NCBI GenBank assembly: GCA_946186925.1 | Contig: CAMHPA010000016.1 | Span: forward strand, 1-54,476 | Length of the DNA: 54,476 nt | Direction of reading: 5' to 3' | From: an uncultured Bacteroidota bacterium | Lineage (GTDB): Bacteria; Bacteroidota; Bacteroidia; Bacteroidales; SZUA-534 | Part shown: in pieces, positions 1 to 10,317 of the stretch | Layout: each line of letters starts with the position of its first letter | How positions within the stretch are numbered: position 1 is the first letter of the stretch | Translations under genes and position numbers: made by a program | Notes under the pieces: model-generated | The model's input: the letters and a program-made list of their open reading frames with translations, nothing else | Told to the model about the DNA's origin: nothing | Databases searched by the model: none

Positions 1-1
1 G

Positions 2-3000
2 AGCGACGACGAGGGCTACGCACTACTGGGCATCTACTCCAAAGGATCGTACGCCATTGTCGACAACATCGACGCCTCGGGCAACAAGGTGCTGCTCATC
101 GACGAGAACGGATTCGTGACCAAGAAAAAGAAGAGCGCTACAGTGGCCGTGCTGATGCCCGAAGGCGACAACCAGATATACATCAGACCGCTGAAAAACA
201 CCAATCAAACCATCAATTTTGGTTTGATGAAGAAAAAATCCGTTGAGCCACACCAATATATAAAAGTAAACGTGGAGGTTGAGGCAAAAGAAGGCGTCCC
301 CTACTCCGTTGTGGTTAGAAACAACGACGGCGGCAGCGTGACCAGAAGCGGTTCAACCGTCTACGGTCAGAAACTGACCCTTGACGCCATTGCCGACGAC
401 AATCACGTGTTTGCCGGCTGGAACGACGGTAACATCAGGGTTAAACGCACCATTACCGTCACTGACGACATGGATCTCTACGCTCAATTCGACCTTAAGA
501 CTTTCAGTGTAACCGCAAATCCAGACAACGCCGAACACGGCTCAGTCAGCGGCTACGGCGAATATAGTTACGGAGAGACCGCCACGCTTATTGCGACACC
601 GGCCACCGGATACCACCTTGCCGGATGGGAAGGCATTGAGCTTGACGAGGAGCAGGACACCAGCAAAACCATCACCTTCGAAGTATACAAGAAATTGAAT
701 ATCACAGCAATTTTCGAGGTTAACAAGAACAAACTCACCTACCAAATTGAAGGCGACGAAAAACCAATTTGGACTGGCGATGTGGCTTACAACCAACCAT
801 TCCCGTCTGTTGAAGTTGAAAACCGCGACGGCTACGAATTCAACGGTTGGCAATCCGAACTTGAATCGATGCCAGACTATGACTATGTAATCACCGGCTC
901 GTTCTCGGCGAAAACATACGACATTAAATACAACACCAATGGTGGCATCCTGCCCGATGAATACACATCCAGCTACACCATTGAAGACAATGTTAGCCTG
1001 CCTACGCCCACAAAACAGTATTACGATTTTAAGGGCTGGCTCAACACTTCGGGCGATACAGTTCAGAACATTGCTGTTGGCACAATCGGCAAAATCTCGC
1101 TAACCGCATGCTGGGAGCCGGTAAAATTCCAAATCACCTATAATTATGACGGAGGCGCGGCTCCCGAGGATTTAACCATCGTAGAAGAGTACACGGTGGA
1201 GACCCCAGCCTTCACTCTTTTCCATCCTGACAAAAAGGGTCACACATTTATGGGTTGGTACATCGGAAACTCTGACGAAGCCATCAAGGATGTAACCATC
1301 AACCCGGGCGTTACATACACTGGCGACCTCAACCTTACCGCCTCATGGGATATCAACCGCTACACAGTCATCTTTAAAAACTACAATAAGGCCGACAGCA
1401 CCATAAGCATAGAATACAACAAAACCCTGGTCGAGCCGAAAGTTGAAAAGCGCAACGGTTTTATATTCTCAGGTTGGTATAATGGAGACGAGGCCTTCGA
1501 TTTTGCCACGAAAATTGACAGTGATATAACACTCACGGCACGTTGGAACATTCACTCAACCATATATGTTGCCGACGGCAGTACAAACGGAAACGGTACA
1601 TCTGACAAACCATACGCAAGCATTGATGATGCAATTAAGCATCTACAAGACTACGGCATTGACACTGCCGCTTATTCCATCTGCGTGAGGGGTACAAATA
1701 AGGAAAATGCAATTATTCCCAATACTTTGGACGGCAAAATACGCATGCTGACCATTGAAGGCGATGGCGGCCAAATTGATGGCACCAAATACGTGCCTGG
1801 AGGTACGCTCACAATAGACGGCGAATATGGCAGAGTGCTTGGAGTTGCGACAAGTGTGCCAGTAGTCTTGCGCAACATCACCATTACAGGCGGAAAACTC
1901 GACTATGACCATTCTAATAATTATGGCGGCGGTGGCATTTGTTTAGGTGATTACGGAGTAGATGTAACTATTGCCGATAGCGCATATATTGTTGATAATA
2001 AAGTAATAACCGAATATGGCCGCGGCGGTGGCGTGTATGTTGGCTTTTGCAGCAAACTCACAATGATAGGCGGTATGATAAGCGATAACAATGCCTACGA
2101 TGGCGGCGGTGTATATGTCACATCGAGTGCTGTATTTGAAATGACAGGTGGCATAATAAGCAACAACACTGCAACCGCAGGCGGCGCAGTCTACTTATAT
2201 TGGGCGAATGCAAGATTCCTTATGGGCGGCTCGGCATACATTCCTGCCGGAGCGTATGATAATGATGATGTATTCGAAACCGGCTCGGGCTATAACGATG
2301 TCTACTTAGATTACGATGACGGCGCAGCAAACATTACAGTCATAAGCAATCTGACAGCACAAGTCCCTGTAGCCACCATCACAGCGGGTCGTTATGATTA
2401 TACGCAAGTTATAGCCGGCCCCCTTAAAAAAGTATCTGAAGAGGAATACGTAGAAGATGAGACTTTGCGCGTGGCCAACTACAACAAGTTTGCTATTCTG
2501 CCTAAGTATGGCATATATTTACACTGCATCTTACCTGACGGAGGTTTGAAACATATTTGCCCCGTAACATTCTATTTGGATGAGAACAGTAAGAAGCCTT
2601 ATTGCGAGCCTGACACGCTTGATGATGATATGGAATTTTATGCTCCTAAACTCCACGACAGCACCAACTACCAGTTCCTTGGCTGGCATCGGCAGATAAT
2701 AGAAGATGGTGTCCCCCGTTTGAAAGAAGACTCAACAGAATTCCCTTATAAAGTTAAACATGACGACGGAGAGATTGTTCTTGTTGGCCAGTGGGCGCGT
2801 AACACTTTCTACGTGAAGGAAGATGGCGGCAATGATGAGAATGACGGCACTAACTCCACTGATAAAGCGCTTGCCACCATCAACGAGGCAATCAGCAGAA
2901 TCATCAGTATGGACAACGATAGTGTTGATTACAAAATTGTTATCTGTGGCACCATCAGGGGAACACAAACAATTGAAGATGACGCAATAGGAAATGAAAT

Positions 3001-6000
3001 CGAAGTCGAAGAGGGTGTATGGGAAACCGTTTACAATCGTGTGGCGATACCAGCCCATAGCATCACTTTGTGCGGAAACACTAACAATGCAACTGACAAA
3101 ATAGATGGTGGCTGGCATTATAGCGATGGTGAAGAAAAATGGGTTTACCAAAACGATGGAGAAGAAAAATACGAATCTGTTCTCAACATAAACACCGTAG
3201 TGCCAGTAATCATTGAAAATATGACCATTACGGGCGGATATGCTGTATATGGCGGTGGTATTTCCGTTGGAGGATTCGTTGAAGAAATGAGAACATACAG
3301 TGATGTAACGATTGGCAAAAATGCCATAATTACCGATAATCTTTCTGAGTCTGGTGGTGTGTATGTAGCCAATAGCTCTACGCTGAATCTGACTGGCGGA
3401 CAGATAACCGGCAACAAAACAGTTGGTTTTGGCGGCGGTGTGTTTGTGGATGAAAACGCAGTATTTTATATGTATGACGGAGAGATATCAGGTAACCAAG
3501 CTGATGAAAATGGCGGCGGTGTATATTTGAATAATGGCGAAGACTGGGGCGCTGCTCTCTATATGAGTGGCGGACATATATCTGATAATCAAGCCGAAAA
3601 TGGCGGTGGCGTATTTGTCGCTAATAATGCCAAATTATATATGTATGGCTCGGCTGTAATTGGTGACGAAACGGCCACTGAAACAGCCAACAGGGATAAC
3701 CACTCAAACTGCGCAACATACGCGGGCGGTGGTGTTTTCAGTTCTGCTGCAGCAGCCCTAAATGAAGGCCAAGATTTTGGCGTCTATATTGGTTATAGAT
3801 ATATCAATGAGCCAGATCCGAATTTCACTGGTGGAATATTCCACAACTACGCAAGTGGTTTTATTTACGAAGAATTTGATGATTATGCCGAAGGTGGTTG
3901 TGGCGGCGGTGTGTATAGCGGCAACAGTGGCTATGTTTATCTGAACGGCAAAGTCAACTACAATGGCGCAAATGCCGATGGTGGAGGCGTTTATGTCCTT
4001 GGCGATTGGAGCCATTTTGTTATGAATGATGGCGAAATCAATTATAATAATGCAGGATCAGAGTACAATGGCGGCGGATTATATTTGAATGGTCATGGTT
4101 CAGTTCTTTTTGAAATCAAAGGAGGTTCAATCAGCCATAACCAGAGCGGCAACGGTGCTGGTATTTACAATTATGGTGAATTGACTTTGAGTGGTGGCGA
4201 AATTGGCGACAACACGCTAACTGATGAAGATGGCATGGGTAGCGGCATCTATAATCATAAGGATAATTACAATAGTGGTTTTCTCACAATTAAAGGCTCT
4301 GCAAAAGTGTCAGATGGCAATGATGTTTACACGCCAAATGCCATCACCATAGGAGAACTTAATGGCGAAGGCATTGTGGCCACAATTACACCAAAAAGCT
4401 ATGAAAATGAATTTGAAATCCTTACAGAAAATGATCCTAACAATCAGTATGTTAAAAATCAACACAATAGGTTCACCGTTACGTCAGACACATTTGATGG
4501 CAAACCCGTTGAATGGATAATTGATGAGGATGGCAAACTGCAACGAAAAATCACTGTTACGATTCACATCAACGACAGAGTGGAAACCGTCATATTGCTC
4601 GGCAGACAAACGATTGGTGACGAAGACATTGCTGCTACCATCGCTCCCACCAATGATGACATTCCTAACGGCTGCCATTTTGCATGCTGGAACGCCTTGG
4701 TTGATGGCGAATACGTGGAGGTGAAAGCAATTGAATGCGACACAACACTCTACGCCATTTGGGAAAACGAGGATGTGGTGGTTACTAAGTTAGATGAATT
4801 GAATACTGCCTACACCCTGCTTACCGAAAAAATGTGCCGATACACCATAAAAGTGAACGGCGAGATTGAAGGTTTATCGGAAATCCCTGCCGAGGCGATT
4901 GCTCTGGAGGTTAACATTACAGGCTACAACTTGAACAGCGGCGCTGACTACACCGATGTGCTCAACGGCAACAGTGGAGGCACAACACTCACCGTTAGCA
5001 GTACCAAGGCTCCTGTGGTTATCACCAACCTGAAAATTACCGGCGGAAGCGCCAGTGGACTGCTCATAAACAAAGACGCTTGCGTAACCATTGGCGACAA
5101 TGCTCTGATTGCCAACAACAACACAAGCTATAAGGGCGGTGGTGTAGACAACGCCGGAACACTCAATATGATTGGAGGCCAAATTAGCGGCAACTCTGGT
5201 AATGGTTCGAATGAAATCTATGGCGGTGGCGTTTTCAATGACAATACCGGAACATTCTATATGAGTGGCGGTCAGATTTGCAACAACAACGCTAATGGCG
5301 AATTATCTGGCCGTGGCGGCGGCGTTTACAATACAGGTTCAATGTATATGTGGGGGAATGCTGTTATTGGCGACCAGAATAAAGAAGATGCCGCGTCGAA
5401 TGACAACTACTCAAACTATGCAAGCTACTATGGTGCCGGCATCTACAACCAAGGCGATTTGTACCTTGGCTACCGCAATGCTGACACTGAGGCTACGCTT
5501 GAAGGTGGAATCTATTACAACTATTCAAATAAATTGGGTGGTGGGTTATACAACAACTTTGACATTACAATAGGTCAAATAAAAATGGCCAGCGGAAATA
5601 TTGCTTACAATGCTGCTAATGATAATGGTAGTGGCGGTGGCATGATGTTGCAAGGTAACGGTAATAAACCATCAATAACAATAACCGGAGGTAAAATAAC
5701 AGGGAACAAAGCTGGAGCTGGTGCGGGAATTTCATCTCGTTCTGTTACCTTGAGCATTAGTGATGCCGAAATCAGCAACAATGACGCAACTATGAGTAAT
5801 GATAATGATGAGGATGTTGGCGGTGGCGGAATAGCAATTGATTATGGCATTCTAATATTGGACGGCGACACAAAAATCACGGGTAACAATTCGGCCAATA
5901 ACGGCGGTGGAATCAATTCGTATAGTAGTACAATAACTGTGAAGGGTAACACTGTTATCAGCGGCAATACAGTCAGCTCCCAAGGCGACAACAAATATTG

Positions 6001-7087
6001 CAGTGGAGCCATATATGCCACAAACGGCACATCCTTAAAATTCGAGGGTAACTCATTTGTTCCGTACGGCGGTGCACAAAGACAAAATGATGTTTTTCTT
6101 AATGAGAAACGGACTTCCAACAACTTAATTGCCGGTGATTTGAGCGACAACACACACAGTGTTATTGCAACAATCTGGTTGCCAGAAGCCTCATACGAGG
6201 GGACTCCGCAAGTGCTCCAATTCCCCGAAGGCATGGAAACAAACGACGCCGCCATGCGGTTCCAAGTTCCCAACACCAATTGGGGCTTCACATCTGACGG
6301 CAAATTATGCGAGAAAACAACCGTCAGCACTATGGATGATTTGATGGCTGCAATCGGAAACGGAACAAAATACATTGTTCTTGCCGGCACTGCAACAAAT
6401 TCTGTAGAAATTGATAAAGAGGGAATTGACCATATTGTTCTTTCTCTGGCAGAAGGACAGCAGGTCAAACCACGCGTTGAGTTTGAATATGTAAACTTCA
6501 AAAACGGCTATTCAGGAAACGACGCAGATCATAATTATTGGGGTGGTATGATTTATGCCGATGGCATGGCATCGCTTGCGTTCCGTCATTGCAATTTCAA
6601 TGACAACCATATCTTAAAAGACGATAGTAATATAAATTTTGATTTCTCTACTCCTGACAATGACGCATATTCGGGCGCGGCAATCTTTGCAACAAATATT
6701 CCGCTGTTAACCATCGACGATTGTATGTTCAATAATCAATCGAAACCTGAGTATGAAGATGCCTATAGGGGTGGTTTTCTGTACTTCAGCAGTGGTTGCG
6801 GATATGCATCAATTAGTGGTACGTCGTTCACAAACGGCACAGCAAGACACGGCGGAGCAATCGGCATTAATTGCGCAGAAATGGTAACATCAATCAGCAA
6901 CACTACGTTCACCAACAGTAGTTCTCGCTGCAATGGTACAATAGATTACAGCAATGGAAAGATACTTACCATTGACCCTAACCCGGATTGTAAAATTTAC
7001 AATGGACTTTATGATTCCGAAACAGGCCACCTGATAATTGGTGGTAATGTGATTTACGATGAATGGTATAATAGATATGGAGACTAA
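2..7087 (+). CDS. Giant surface protein, InlB-type repeats plus beta-helix blocks (5' partial)
   Basis: The frame is open from the first bases of the window, so the true start lies upstream; about 2,361 residues are visible. Modules in order: a divergent InlB B-repeat region (about 300-710) with FAGW and LAGW motifs; four InlB/Listeria-Bacteroides repeats (about 725-1545) with FNGW, FKGW, FMGW and FSGW; a right-handed beta-helix block (1560-2560) rich in GGGVYV and GGxISxN; another InlB-like unit (2550-2795); a second, longer beta-helix (2805-4540); an InlB-like unit (4545-4770); and two further beta-helix blocks (4780-6310 and 6320-7087). Such proteins are normally exported adhesins or glycan-interacting surface proteins; that role is inference. 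The C-terminus ends in a Tyr-rich tail and shows no sorting domain I recognise. No catalytic motif is evident. Base composition is more AT-rich than the neighbouring exbB operon. A strong terminator follows. Confidence 0.85.
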   Translation, partial: SDDEGYALLGIYSKGSYAIVDNIDASGNKVLLIDENGFVTKKKKSATVAVLMPEGDNQIYIRPLKNTNQTINFGLMKKKSVEPHQYIKVNVEVEAKEGVPYSVVVRNNDGGSVTRSGSTVYGQKLTLDAIADDNHVFAGWNDGNIRVKRTITVTDDMDLYAQFDLKTFSVTANPDNAEHGSVSGYGEYSYGETATLIATPATGYHLAGWEGIELDEEQDTSKTITFEVYKKLNITAIFEVNKNKLTYQIEGDEKPIWTGDVAYNQPFPSVEVENRDGYEFNGWQSELESMPDYDYVITGSFSAKTYDIKYNTNGGILPDEYTSSYTIEDNVSLPTPTKQYYDFKGWLNTSGDTVQNIAVGTIGKISLTACWEPVKFQITYNYDGGAAPEDLTIVEEYTVETPAFTLFHPDKKGHTFMGWYIGNSDEAIKDVTINPGVTYTGDLNLTASWDINRYTVIFKNYNKADSTISIEYNKTLVEPKVEKRNGFIFSGWYNGDEAFDFATKIDSDITLTARWNIHSTIYVADGSTNGNGTSDKPYASIDDAIKHLQDYGIDTAAYSICVRGTNKENAIIPNTLDGKIRMLTIEGDGGQIDGTKYVPGGTLTIDGEYGRVLGVATSVPVVLRNITITGGKLDYDHSNNYGGGGICLGDYGVDVTIADSAYIVDNKVITEYGRGGGVYVGFCSKLTMIGGMISDNNAYDGGGVYVTSSAVFEMTGGIISNNTATAGGAVYLYWANARFLMGGSAYIPAGAYDNDDVFETGSGYNDVYLDYDDGAANITVISNLTAQVPVATITAGRYDYTQVIAGPLKKVSEEEYVEDETLRVANYNKFAILPKYGIYLHCILPDGGLKHICPVTFYLDENSKKPYCEPDTLDDDMEFYAPKLHDSTNYQFLGWHRQIIEDGVPRLKEDSTEFPYKVKHDDGEIVLVGQWARNTFYVKEDGGNDENDGTNSTDKALATINEAISRIISMDNDSVDYKIVICGTIRGTQTIEDDAIGNEIEVEEGVWETVYNRVAIPAHSITLCGNTNNATDKIDGGWHYSDGEEKWVYQNDGEEKYESVLNINTVVPVIIENMTITGGYAVYGGGISVGGFVEEMRTYSDVTIGKNAIITDNLSESGGVYVANSSTLNLTGGQITGNKTVGFGGGVFVDENAVFYMYDGEISGNQADENGGGVYLNNGEDWGAALYMSGGHISDNQAENGGGVFVANNAKLYMYGSAVIGDETATETANRDNHSNCATYAGGGVFSSAAAALNEGQDFGVYIGYRYINEPDPNFTGGIFHNYASGFIYEEFDDYAEGGCGGGVYSGNSGYVYLNGKVNYNGANADGGGVYVLGDWSHFVMNDGEINYNNAGSEYNGGGLYLNGHGSVLFEIKGGSISHNQSGNGAGIYNYGELTLSGGEIGDNTLTDEDGMGSGIYNHKDNYNSGFLTIKGSAKVSDGNDVYTPNAITIGELNGEGIVATITPKSYENEFEILTENDPNNQYVKNQHNRFTVTSDTFDGKPVEWIIDEDGKLQRKITVTIHINDRVETVILLGRQTIGDEDIAATIAPTNDDIPNGCHFACWNALVDGEYVEVKAIECDTTLYAIWENEDVVVTKLDELNTAYTLLTEKMCRYTIKVNGEIEGLSEIPAEAIALEVNITGYNLNSGADYTDVLNGNSGGTTLTVSSTKAPVVITNLKITGGSASGLLINKDACVTIGDNALIANNNTSYKGGGVDNAGTLNMIGGQISGNSGNGSNEIYGGGVFNDNTGTFYMSGGQICNNNANGELSGRGGGVYNTGSMYMWGNAVIGDQNKEDAASNDNYSNYASYYGAGIYNQGDLYLGYRNADTEATLEGGIYYNYSNKLGGGLYNNFDITIGQIKMASGNIAYNAANDNGSGGGMMLQGNGNKPSITITGGKITGNKAGAGAGISSRSVTLSISDAEISNNDATMSNDNDEDVGGGGIAIDYGILILDGDTKITGNNSANNGGGINSYSSTITVKGNTVISGNTVSSQGDNKYCSGAIYATNGTSLKFEGNSFVPYGGAQRQNDVFLNEKRTSNNLIAGDLSDNTHSVIATIWLPEASYEGTPQVLQFPEGMETNDAAMRFQVPNTNWGFTSDGKLCEKTTVSTMDDLMAAIGNGTKYIVLAGTATNSVEIDKEGIDHIVLSLAEGQQVKPRVEFEYVNFKNGYSGNDADHNYWGGMIYADGMASLAFRHCNFNDNHILKDDSNINFDFSTPDNDAYSGAAIFATNIPLLTIDDCMFNNQSKPEYEDAYRGGFLYFSSGCGYASISGTSFTNGTARHGGAIGINCAEMVTSISNTTFTNSSSRCNGTIDYSNGKILTIDPNPDCKIYNGLYDSETGHLIIGGNVIYDEWYNRYGD

Positions 7088-7108
7088 CATCTTATACGCT
7101 TAAACAGA

Positions 7109-7145
7109 AACACCCTCTGCGTTTTCTCGCGAAGGGTGTTTTTTT
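7109..7145 (+). terminator. Rho-independent terminator of the giant surface protein gene
   Basis: Outer arms AACACCCT (7109-7116) and AGGGTGTT (7133-7140) pair perfectly. An inner GCG/CGC stem encloses a six-base loop, and a T run reaches 7145. It lies 22 bases after the stop codon at 7085-7087. Confidence 0.85.
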
Positions 7146-7224
7146 GTAATCACTTCTTTGTTTTCACCCTCTTATGTTCAAAACTACCTTCATTATCCCC
7201 AAACACCGCACAATAGTTTTTTCT

Positions 7225-7232
7225 TATCTTCG
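7225..7232 (+). promoter_or_regulatory. Putative -7 box for the exbB operon
   Basis: TATCTTCG matches the Bacteroidota -7 consensus TAnnTTTG except for C in place of the last T. It ends 26 bases before the exbB ATG. The identical octamer stands upstream of tsaB. Confidence 0.5.
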
Positions 7233-7258
7233 CCATCGCAAATTCAAACACTAAAAGA

Positions 7259-7957
7259 ATGATTCTTTCAACACTATTACAGATTCAGGTTAACGGCGCC
7301 GCAGCCGATGCAGCAGCCGAAGCCGCTCCGGAGGCAACTCTGTCGTTGCTCGACCTCACAATGAAGGGCGGCGTGATAATGATTCCGCTGGCCGCACTGC
7401 TGGTGCTGTCAGTTTACATCTTCATTGAGCGCCTGCTGGTGATAAACAAGGCCTCGAAGCTCGACGAGAACTTTATGAACCGCATCAAAGACTACATCCA
7501 CGACGGGAAAATTGAAGCGGCCACAACCTTGTGCCAGTCAATCGACAACCCGATTGTGCGAATGATTGAGAAGGGAATCAGCCGCCTTGGCCGTCCGCTG
7601 GGCGACATCAACACCGCCATTGAGAACGTGGGCAACATTGAAGTTGCAAAACTTGAGAAAGGCATTCCACTGCTCGCCACCACTGCAGGCGGCGGCCCGA
7701 TGATTGGCTTCCTGGGCACCGTGGTTGGTATGATTCAGGCATTCTACAATATGTCGCAAGCAGGCAACAATATCGATGTCTCGATGCTGGCTGGCGGCAT
7801 CTACGTGGCAATGGTAACCACCGTGGCCGGCCTGATTGTGGGTGTGATTGCCTACTTTGCCCACAACTACCTTGCTACGCGAGTTGAGAAAGTTGTGAAC
7901 GAGATGGAAGCCCGCACAACCGAATTTATGGACCTGTTGAATGAACCTGTAAGCTAA
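7259..7957 (+). CDS. exbB: MotA/TolQ/ExbB proton channel family protein
   Basis: Probable ExbB, the inner-membrane proton-channel subunit that energises TonB. The 232-residue protein has three membrane segments at about residues 36-61, 138-163 and 179-200. The second contains the family's glycine-rich stretch TTAGGGPMIGFLGTVVGM. A large cytoplasmic segment separates segments 1 and 2, as expected for ExbB/TolQ. It is the first gene of a tight operon, followed 6 bases later by an ExbD-like gene and then a TonB-like gene, which argues for ExbB/TolQ rather than MotA. Because the TonB-like partner lacks Tol-Pal features I prefer ExbB, but TolQ cannot be excluded. Confidence 0.9.
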   Translation: MILSTLLQIQVNGAAADAAAEAAPEATLSLLDLTMKGGVIMIPLAALLVLSVYIFIERLLVINKASKLDENFMNRIKDYIHDGKIEAATTLCQSIDNPIVRMIEKGISRLGRPLGDINTAIENVGNIEVAKLEKGIPLLATTAGGGPMIGFLGTVVGMIQAFYNMSQAGNNIDVSMLAGGIYVAMVTTVAGLIVGVIAYFAHNYLATRVEKVVNEMEARTTEFMDLLNEPVS

Positions 7958-7963
7958 TCAGTT

Positions 7964-8374
7964 ATGGCACTCAAACGACACTCAAGAGTCAGCGGCGAGT
8001 TCTCGTCTTCGTCGATGAGCGACCTTGTGTTTCTGCTGCTGATTTTCTTTATGATGACATCGACGCTGATTGCCCCCAACGCCTTGAAACTGCTGCTGCC
8101 GCAAAGCAACAACCAGACAATGGCCACAAAACCAATCACCACCGTGTCGATAACCAAAGACCTACGATATGCCATTGAAGGCCAATATGTCAGCTTCGAC
8201 CAACTTGAGCAGTCGCTGGTGAACCGCGTGGGCCCCGCCGAGAATTATCCCGAGCCGCCCACCATCTCGCTTCACGCCGACCAAACCGTTGCCATTGAGC
8301 ACGTTGTGAAGGTGATGAACATTGCCAAAGACCACAAATACAAACTCATTCTGGCCACACGTCCAAAGAAATGA
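7964..8374 (+). CDS. exbD: ExbD/TolR family biopolymer transport protein
   Basis: 136 residues. A short basic N-terminus is followed by one membrane segment (about residues 20-43), which starts with SSMSDLVFLLLIFFMMTS. That segment contains the Asp conserved in ExbD/TolR as part of the proton path. A periplasmic domain follows and ends in HKYKLILATRP. ExbD forms the proton-driven complex with ExbB and works on TonB. The gene starts 6 bases after exbB and overlaps the next gene by four bases (ATGA at 8371-8374), so translation is probably coupled. Confidence 0.9.
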   Translation: MALKRHSRVSGEFSSSSMSDLVFLLLIFFMMTSTLIAPNALKLLLPQSNNQTMATKPITTVSITKDLRYAIEGQYVSFDQLEQSLVNRVGPAENYPEPPTISLHADQTVAIEHVVKVMNIAKDHKYKLILATRPKK

Positions 8375-9285
8375 TTAGCACCAAAGAACAACGGATTGCC
8401 ACTATAGGAACAGTTATTTTCTGCGTCCTTTTTCTTCTGATGTTGCTGATGGTCAGATTCATCAACGACCCGACCGAAGAAGAGGAAGGTGTGCTTGTCA
8501 ATTTTGGCGACACCGAGCAAGGTATGGGCCAGGTTGAACCGCGCCCAGCCGTTGCCGAAGCTGTTCCAGCTCCCCCTACTCCGTCGGAACCGGCACCATC
8601 GGAAGCAACACCCGAGCCTCAACAATCGGGCGAGGAAGAGGTTGTGAATCAAGACTTTGAAGAGTCGGCTGTGATTGAGCAGAAAAAAAAGAAAAAACGC
8701 GAAGAAGATGAACTGAAACGCCAGCAGGAGCGTGAGCGGCAGCAAGAGTTGGAACGCCAGCAAGAACTTGAGCGCCAGCGCCTTGCCGAAGAACAACGCC
8801 GTCAGGAGGATGAACGCAAACGCCAAGAGGAACTGCAACGCCAACAGCAACAGATGCAAGCCGCCCAAAACAAAGCTAAAAACGCCTTTGCCGGCCGCAA
8901 CCCTAATGGCGGCAACACTGGCGAAGGCACTACCGGACAGCCCGGCAACCAAGGCTCGCTCAACGGCGACATAAACTCGACCAACCGCGTTGGTGGCGGA
9001 AGTGGTAATGGTATCAAAGTGAGTTTTGGCCGTTCTTCTGTTTCAGACCCACCTATACCCAAATATGAAAGTAAGTCGGAAGGCAAAGTGGTGGTTGAGA
9101 TACAGGTTGACCGTGATGGTAAGGTAATAAAAGCCTCGGCTGGAAAAAAAGGTAGCACAACCAATGACCCTATTTTACGCAAGGCAGCTGAAGAATCTGC
9201 CCTTAAAGCCAAATTTGCACCTGACCCCAATGCTGGTATAATTCAGTATGGTACAATTACCTATACATTTATTCAGCAGGAATAA
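8371..9285 (+). CDS. TonB-like energy transducer
   Basis: 304 residues: a short cytoplasmic N-terminus, one membrane anchor at about residues 11-30 (GTVIFCVLFLLMLLMVRF), then an acidic and Pro-rich stretch. Residues 105-165 form a long Lys/Arg/Glu/Gln-rich segment likely to be a periplasm-spanning helix. A Gly/Asn-rich linker leads to a C-terminal TonB-like domain (about 235-304) containing VVVEIQVDRDGKVIKASAGK. The architecture matches TonB/TolA proteins that pass the ExbBD energy to outer-membrane receptors. The helical charged spacer also resembles TolA; the C-terminal fold with its DRDGKV motif favours TonB. The start overlaps the exbD stop, and the stop shares a base with the next ATG (TAATG). 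Confidence 0.85.
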   Translation: MISTKEQRIATIGTVIFCVLFLLMLLMVRFINDPTEEEEGVLVNFGDTEQGMGQVEPRPAVAEAVPAPPTPSEPAPSEATPEPQQSGEEEVVNQDFEESAVIEQKKKKKREEDELKRQQERERQQELERQQELERQRLAEEQRRQEDERKRQEELQRQQQQMQAAQNKAKNAFAGRNPNGGNTGEGTTGQPGNQGSLNGDINSTNRVGGGSGNGIKVSFGRSSVSDPPIPKYESKSEGKVVVEIQVDRDGKVIKASAGKKGSTTNDPILRKAAEESALKAKFAPDPNAGIIQYGTITYTFIQQE

Positions 9286-10229
9286 TGTCCAAAGAACACA
9301 CCTTTGCTTGGGGCACAAGCCGCCGCTTCAACGACTATTCGTCGTTCATAAAGAACAAGTTTGGCGGGCGCGTGCAGAAAATATCTGTCAATGTGGGGCT
9401 TTCGTGCCCCAACCGCGACGGCATCAAAGGCATGGGCGGCTGCATCTACTGCGACAACACCGCTTTCACGCCAGCCTACTGCAACGCCGCAGACAGCATT
9501 GCCGAGCAACTGCGCAAAGGCCGCGAGTTTTTTTCGCGCAAATATCCCGATATGCGGTATATTGCTTATTTCCAAAGCTATACAAACACGTATGCGCCCG
9601 TGGAAACACTTGAGCCGCTCTACCGCGAGGCCGTGGGCAACGGCATTGTGGGGCTCATCATCGGCACCCGGCCCGACTGCATCAACAGCGAACTGCTCGA
9701 TATGCTGGCGCGCATCAACCAGATTGTGCCAGTGAGCATTGAGTTGGGCATTGAAAGCACTAACAACCAAACACTTGAGCGAATCAACCGCCACCACACC
9801 TTCGAAGATACCGAAAAATCGGCGCGGCTTTGCGCACAATACGGGCTCGAAACCGGCGGCCACTTGATTCTGGGCCTTCCGGGCGAAACGGAAGCCGATT
9901 TTCTTGAACACGCCCGGCGAGTATCGGCATTGCCACTGAAAACGCTGAAACTGCATCAGTTACAGATAATTGAAGGTACGCCGCTGGCCGCCATCTGCCA
10001 AAAGAATCCCGATTTTGTCAGACCTTTCTCGCTGAACAATTATATTGCCACAGTGGTGACTTTTCTTGAGCACCTGTCGCCCGACATTGTGGTTGAGCGC
10101 TTTGTGAGCGTTTCGCCCGCCGAAAAAGTGATTGCCCCCCGCTGGAATCGGATGAAGAATTTTGAAGTTGTGGCGCTGATTGACAAGGAATTGGAACGGC
10201 GCGACACTTGGCAGGGAAAGCTGTTTTAA
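9285..10229 (+). CDS. Radical SAM protein, YhcC/TIGR01212 type
   Basis: 314 residues. The N-terminus has FNDYSSFIKNKFGGRVQKIS followed by the cysteine cluster CPNRDGIKGMGGCIYCDN (about residues 43-60), the unusual spacing typical of the YhcC subfamily of radical SAM enzymes, which would bind a 4Fe-4S cluster. Later motifs include the TRPDC and ELGIEST strands and GGHLILGLPGE, typical of the SAM-binding barrel. The precise substrate of this subfamily is not something I can state. The ATG overlaps the stop of the TonB-like gene by one base, so it is part of that operon even though the functions look unrelated. A heptad array begins right after its stop. Confidence 0.85.
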   Translation: MSKEHTFAWGTSRRFNDYSSFIKNKFGGRVQKISVNVGLSCPNRDGIKGMGGCIYCDNTAFTPAYCNAADSIAEQLRKGREFFSRKYPDMRYIAYFQSYTNTYAPVETLEPLYREAVGNGIVGLIIGTRPDCINSELLDMLARINQIVPVSIELGIESTNNQTLERINRHHTFEDTEKSARLCAQYGLETGGHLILGLPGETEADFLEHARRVSALPLKTLKLHQLQIIEGTPLAAICQKNPDFVRPFSLNNYIATVVTFLEHLSPDIVVERFVSVSPAEKVIAPRWNRMKNFEVVALIDKELERRDTWQGKLF

Positions 10230-10230
10230 A

Positions 10231-10305
10231 GTTTTAAGTTATAAGTTTAGAAAGTTGAAAGTTAGGAGTTTGAAGTTAGGATTTAGGATTTAGGATTTAG
10301 GATTT
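10231..10305 (+). repeat. 7-bp tandem array, family A (GTTTTAA / GGATTTA words)
   Basis: Starts one base after the stop of the radical SAM gene. It parses into successive heptamers such as GTTTTAA, GTTATAA, GTTTAGA, AAGTTAG and then four GATTTAG copies. The plus strand has almost no C. It is non-coding and lies between convergent genes. Confidence 0.85.
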
Positions 10306-10317
10306 AATAATAACCGA

